This document shows, piece by piece, positions 7,289 to 10,472 of a stretch of DNA of 10,472 nt (positions within the stretch are counted from its first letter, which is position 1; each line of letters starts with the position of its first letter). This DNA comes from Phycisphaerae bacterium (GTDB lineage Bacteria > Planctomycetota > Phycisphaerae > Tepidisphaerales > Tepidisphaeraceae). The translations under genes were made by a program, and so were the position numbers. Location: assembly GCA_014380825.1 (NCBI GenBank), contig JACMJD010000607.1:1-10472 (forward strand), written 5' to 3'. A model generated the notes under the pieces. It was given only the letters and a program-made list of their open reading frames with translations. It was not told where the DNA came from and ran no database searches.

Positions 7289-8674
7289 AAACACCATGTT
7301 GAACCCGATCGCCAGCGCGATCAGCAGCATTGTGGCGAAGACCGTGACGCGCTGCGCGAGCGACCAACCCCGCAACTCAGCCGCGGCGGGAAGGAGGAAC
7401 ATCGGCAGCATGAAAATCCATACGCGGCTGGTTTCCGATTGCAGCAACGCGATGATCGCCACCAGGATTGGAAGCGCGATCCCGAAGATCGACAGCCAGA
7501 ATAAATCGCGGTCGCGCCGGCACAGGAATGCGATGCCAAGAATCACCGGGAGCAAAATGATCCATCCGAAACCCAAGGCGAAGTCGACCAGATCAAACCA
7601 GATGGTGGCTGGATACGGACGATGATCCGAGTACCGCAGGAGTATCTCGCGTTGGTTCAAGAGCGCCGCGCGAAACGTGGCGATTGGATTGAATCCTGTC
7701 GTCAGGGCGAGCACGAGATAACACGCCGCGAACGTGCACAGACCTGTCAGCGTCAGCTTTACGATCTGCCGGATGCGGTGCGATCGCTCGGTTCTGGCGA
7801 CAACGATGTGTCGAATCGTCAACATCACCAACAGCGCGCCGAGTACCAGCAGGTTGTACGTAACAAACGTGGCCGCCATGAGCGTCACGCCAAACAGGAT
7901 TGCGAACCGCAGGCTGTTTCTGGTGATGGCCAAATGCCAGAATCCGATCATGGCGGCGACGAAAATCGGATAGGTCGCATCGAAGGTGGGGAAATGAAAA
8001 AGGTAACCGGGACAAAGTGCCAGCAAGGTTGCGGAGATGAGTGCCGTTTGGCGGTCTCGCGTGAACATCTTTGTCAACCAGTAGGTCGTGGGAATCGAGC
8101 ACGCCGCCAGCGCGCCAAGCACGATTCCGGAGATGATCGCCGAGCGATCGCCGAATCCGAATGCGCGGATGAACGCCAGGTAATACATCACCGCGCCCGG
8201 CGGTTTGCTGCGCGTGTGCAGGTTCGCGTTGGCGTGCGACATGAATTCCGGATACAGGGACAACACGCCGTCGACATTTTGCAACGCGGCGGCATCGCTG
8301 TAATAGCTCGTCGCCTGCGGGCTGCGCACGACCGCCGCCAACTGCGCGAAACTGGCTGGCGGGGTGAAGACCCACATGAACGTCAGCTTCAGCGCGAACA
8401 CGCTGATCATCACCAGCGCGATGGCGAGCACGGCGGTGGCGCGCGATCGAGGTCGGATGAACCACGCGACGATGATCGGCGCCGCCGCCGCGAGCATCGG
8501 CACCGACCACCAGAGAAGCGGCAGCGATCCCGGAATGCGATACGCCCAGAACCAGTACCAGCTTCCGTTGATCCAGGATGCCTGCTTCATTACGCAGCCG
8601 GCCAGCACCAGGCCGATCGTCGCGGTGACGATCGGCACCAGCCAAGTTGCCTGATGTGAGCGATTCTGGTCCAT
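7277..8674 (-). CDS. Polytopic membrane protein, GT-C glycosyltransferase-like
   Basis: This 465-residue protein is almost entirely hydrophobic helices. The loop after the helix at about residues 80-105 holds acidic candidates (YYSDAA, D127; NVDG, D135) followed by HTRSKPPG (153-160), comparable to the SKFPPGEG motif of the protein at 3774. FPTFDATYP (about 228-236) and SETSRVWIFMLP (about 413-424) follow, the latter like the acidic/Arg-aromatic stretch seen in several polyprenol-dependent glycosyltransferases. This supports a GT-C-like fold; sugar and acceptor are unknown. The frame extends upstream to an ATG at 8830, but that extension is Arg-rich, antisense to the neighbouring glycosyltransferase gene, and followed by a better start (MDQNRSHQATWLVPIV) at 8674, which I chose. 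No Shine-Dalgarno is visible. It is the only minus-strand gene among four membrane genes: tail to tail with the gene ending at 7288 and head to head with the one starting near 8692, so it must have its own promoter inside the neighbour. Confidence 0.85.
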   Translation of the reverse strand: MDQNRSHQATWLVPIVTATIGLVLAGCVMKQASWINGSWYWFWAYRIPGSLPLLWWSVPMLAAAAPIIVAWFIRPRSRATAVLAIALVMISVFALKLTFMWVFTPPASFAQLAAVVRSPQATSYYSDAAALQNVDGVLSLYPEFMSHANANLHTRSKPPGAVMYYLAFIRAFGFGDRSAIISGIVLGALAACSIPTTYWLTKMFTRDRQTALISATLLALCPGYLFHFPTFDATYPIFVAAMIGFWHLAITRNSLRFAILFGVTLMAATFVTYNLLVLGALLVMLTIRHIVVARTERSHRIRQIVKLTLTGLCTFAACYLVLALTTGFNPIATFRAALLNQREILLRYSDHRPYPATIWFDLVDFALGFGWIILLPVILGIAFLCRRDRDLFWLSIFGIALPILVAIIALLQSETSRVWIFMLPMFLLPAAAELRGWSLAQRVTVFATMLLIALAIGFNMVFLIP

Positions 8675-8691
8675 TGTCGTTGAGCGCGATT

Positions 8692-10472
8692 GTGTCGGCG
8701 GATTCACCACATGCAAGATCTCCGCGTGCGTCACGGAACGCAATCTTCGTCTGCGCGCTGCTGCTGATCGCCTTCGGCCTGTTGTGCTACCTGGCCGTCT
8801 CCACCAAATCCGCGACGGCGGATGAGCCACTGCATGTGACCGGCGCGTACGCGCACGTGTTCATGCGCGATTACCGCCTGAACCCCGAAGATCCGCCGCT
8901 GTGGAATTATTGGGTGATGCTGCCGCGATCGCACGATTCGCTGCACCTACCGACCGATCACGAGCTGTGGCGCAAGCAGTTGGACGACACCTCGTGGGAG
9001 ATGCCGTACTCGAGCATCGTGTTGTTCACCGCGCAGAACGATGGAGCGCGGTTTATCCAGTCATCGCGCCCGATGATGGTCGTGCTGGGCGTGGCGCTCG
9101 GCGCGCTGATCGCTTGCTGGGCGTGGCAGGTCGCCGGACGCATCGGCGCGATTGTTGCGACGACTTTGTTTGCGTTTGACCCGAACTTGCTCGCGCACGC
9201 GGCGCTGGTGAAAAATGACGTCGCGTTTGCGCTGGTGATGACGGCGATGTGCTTCGCTGTGTGGCGGGTCGGTCGCCGGGCCACGCTGTTGAACGTCGCG
9301 TCCGCCGCGATTGCATTGGGCGCGGCCATGACCACGAAGTTCTCGGGCGTGCTACTTGCGCCGATGTTGGTCGCGATGATCTCCGCGCGCGCCCTCGTGC
9401 CGAGCGAGTGGCTCGTCGTCGGTCGCCCGATGCGAACGGCGCGATCGAAACTCCTGGCGGCCACGATGATTTGTGCAGTCGTCGCGATCGTGTCGTGGGC
9501 GATGATTTGGCTGGCGTACGGCTTTCGTTTCGACGCCACGCCGGACCCCGGTTCGCGCTTGCCCACCGCGCGCATGGTGACGCGAACGGCCGAGGAACGA
9601 TTCTTCGTCCGCCACAATCGCTGGCCCAGCGAGGCGGAACTGAAGGTGGCCGATCCGGGTCTGATCGCGCACGCGACGACGTGGGCAGAGCGACATCACC
9701 TCTTGCCGCAGGCGTGGTTGTACGGATTCTTGTACACCTACCAATCCACGCTTGTGCGCACGAGTTTCCTGCTCGGCCGGTTCAGCGAAACCGGATGGTG
9801 GTATTACTTCCCGCTGGCGATGGCGTTCAAAACGCCAATCTCAACGATCGGGGCATGCGTGATTGCATTGGTCGTCGCACTTCTCAAGCCACGTCATCCA
9901 GAGCGGTACTCCGCGAACGATCTAGCTTCCATCGACAAGCCAGATCCTTCGCGGAGTACCGCTCAGGATGACATGCTGCGTTCAGTGTCGCGCTCATGGA
10001 CGCTCATCTGCATGCTCATCCCGATCGCGATCTACATGGCCAGTGCCATGACCACCAATCTCAACCTGGGCCTGCGGCACGTGCTGCCGGTTTATCCGAT
10101 CATCTACCTCCTGATCGCGATGGCTGCTTCGAGGTTGGCGTCGCTTCGACCGCGTATCTTCAAGTGGAGCGCGATCGTGCTGGGCGTCGCGCTTGTCGCA
10201 GAATCAGTCGTGGCGTTTCCGAATTACATCGCGTTCTTTAACGCCCCGTCGCGTCCGTATCGCCTGCACTTGCTAAGCGATTCAAATCTCGACTGGGGCC
10301 AGGATCTGCTGGCGCTCTCGCGTTGGCAGGCGGAACACCCGAGCACGCGGCTGTATCTTTGCTATTTCGGATCGGTCGACCCGGCCGTCTACGGCATCAA
10401 CTACATCAACCTGCCTGGCGGAACGTACCTCAACAACGAACAGCAGGCGCCCGACCAGCGCGGCGTTATCGC
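8692..10472 (+). CDS. Family 39-type (PMT_2/ArnT-like) membrane glycosyltransferase, 3' partial
   Basis: The frame is open from 8629 to the window end. It is a paralog of the protein at 5396-7288: acidic pair in SATADEPLHVTGAYAH (D44, E45 counted from 8692), NPEDPPLW, HAALVKND (169-176), TGWWYYFPLAMAFKTP, LNLGLRHVLPVYP and DSNLDWGQD (530-538). The catalytic acids are kept, so it is probably active; it should transfer a sugar from a polyprenyl-phosphate donor to an unknown acceptor in the periplasm. No ATG occurs in frame before the first helix, so the start must be GTG or TTG. GTG 8692 is preferred because it does not overlap the divergent gene; GTG 8656 and TTG 8674 or 8680 are alternatives. 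The loop at residues 400-428 is about 23 residues longer than in the paralog and is encoded by an inverted pair of REP-like repeats. At least 593 residues are present; the missing C-terminus is short if the paralog is a guide. Confidence 0.88.
   Translation, partial: MSADSPHARSPRASRNAIFVCALLLIAFGLLCYLAVSTKSATADEPLHVTGAYAHVFMRDYRLNPEDPPLWNYWVMLPRSHDSLHLPTDHELWRKQLDDTSWEMPYSSIVLFTAQNDGARFIQSSRPMMVVLGVALGALIACWAWQVAGRIGAIVATTLFAFDPNLLAHAALVKNDVAFALVMTAMCFAVWRVGRRATLLNVASAAIALGAAMTTKFSGVLLAPMLVAMISARALVPSEWLVVGRPMRTARSKLLAATMICAVVAIVSWAMIWLAYGFRFDATPDPGSRLPTARMVTRTAEERFFVRHNRWPSEAELKVADPGLIAHATTWAERHHLLPQAWLYGFLYTYQSTLVRTSFLLGRFSETGWWYYFPLAMAFKTPISTIGACVIALVVALLKPRHPERYSANDLASIDKPDPSRSTAQDDMLRSVSRSWTLICMLIPIAIYMASAMTTNLNLGLRHVLPVYPIIYLLIAMAASRLASLRPRIFKWSAIVLGVALVAESVVAFPNYIAFFNAPSRPYRLHLLSDSNLDWGQDLLALSRWQAEHPSTRLYLCYFGSVDPAVYGINYINLPGGTYLNNEQQAPDQRGVI
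9890..9928 (+). repeat. REP-like palindromic element, copy 1 (decayed), inside a coding sequence
   Basis: This 39-base arm is nearly identical to the reverse complement of 9937-9975: 35 of 39 positions agree. The core hairpin is GCGG (9903-9906), loop TACT, CCGC (9911-9914). The outer stem that is perfect in copy 2 (ATCCT/AGGAT) is broken here by two changes (A at 9900, C at 9918), so this copy folds less well on its own. It begins with GTCATCC and ends near GATCT, like a repeat type I recall from many intergenic regions in diverse bacteria (GTCATCCTGAG...AAGGATCT). Confidence 0.85.
9937..9975 (-). repeat. REP-like palindromic element, copy 2 (intact hairpin), inside a coding sequence
   Basis: On the minus strand this reads GTCATCCTGAG, then the core, then GAAGGATCT. 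On the plus strand it folds as ATCCT (9944-9948) with AGGAT (9965-9969), a two-base internal mismatch, and GCGG (9951-9954) with CCGC (9959-9962) around loop AGTA. That is the hairpin-with-internal-mismatch layout of bacterial REP sequences. It is separated from copy 1 by only eight bases (9929-9936), so the two copies can also pair with each other into one long stem. The coding frame passes through with no stop codon. Confidence 0.88.

Noticed and set aside
8568..8596. TTGATC with a possible -10 for the divergent plus-strand glycosyltransferase
   Set aside because: The hexamer at the correct spacing (TACGCA) matches the -10 consensus too poorly to support a promoter.
7622..8659. 345-codon plus-strand open frame opposite the minus-strand membrane gene
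   Set aside because: Highly charged, motif-free translation; the minus strand carries the coherent membrane protein with family-like motifs.
8594..8662. Lipobox-like LVLAGC near the N-terminus of the minus-strand membrane protein
   Set aside because: The protein is a many-helix membrane enzyme and lacks a basic n-region before the hydrophobic stretch; chance match within a membrane helix is more likely than lipidation.
8675..8830. N-terminal extension of the minus-strand membrane protein to an ATG at 8830
   Set aside because: The extension is Arg-rich low-quality sequence lying antisense to conserved codons of the divergent glycosyltransferase; the start at 8674 precedes the first helix directly.

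Overview
The window is GC-rich DNA from what is probably a Planctomycetota bacterium. The lineage is inferred from a PEP-CTERM sorting tail, an NxNG-type surface-protein fragment, starts that mostly lack Shine-Dalgarno sequences, and several large membrane glycosyltransferase-like proteins. No rRNA or other phylogenetic marker is present to confirm it. The window holds two full-length plus-strand GT-C-like genes, one minus-strand GT-C-like gene, two periplasmic adaptor genes (one cut by the left edge), one surface-protein fragment, and a third plus-strand GT-C-like gene cut by the right edge. No tRNA, rRNA, CRISPR array or insertion sequence was seen.

Left part (1-3713): two tandem paralogous HlyD/MacA-type periplasmic adaptor genes on the plus strand. 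The first lacks its 5' end because of the window edge. Between them, on the minus strand, lies a short PEP-CTERM protein gene that looks like the C-terminal remnant of a longer secreted protein. Its 3' end overlaps the end of the first adaptor gene. The second adaptor has its own candidate promoter and a long Gly/Ala/Pro/Arg-rich tail. The permease and outer-membrane partners are not in the window.

Right part (3774-10472): four polytopic membrane proteins with GT-C glycosyltransferase character. The first two are coupled by an ATGA overlap. The third is on the minus strand, overlapping the second tail to tail by 12 bp and lying almost start to start with the fourth. The second and fourth are clear paralogs of the PMT_2/GT39 (ArnT-like) type, with DE and KND acidic motifs and a shared DSNLDWGQD signature. 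The first belongs to an uncharacterised conserved membrane family. Together they suggest lipid-carrier-dependent glycosylation at the outer face of the inner membrane, with unknown substrates.

The most unusual element is a pair of REP-like palindromic repeats in inverted orientation inside the coding sequence of the fourth gene (about 9890-9975). The reading frame stays open through it and it forms an extra hydrophilic loop that the paralog lacks.
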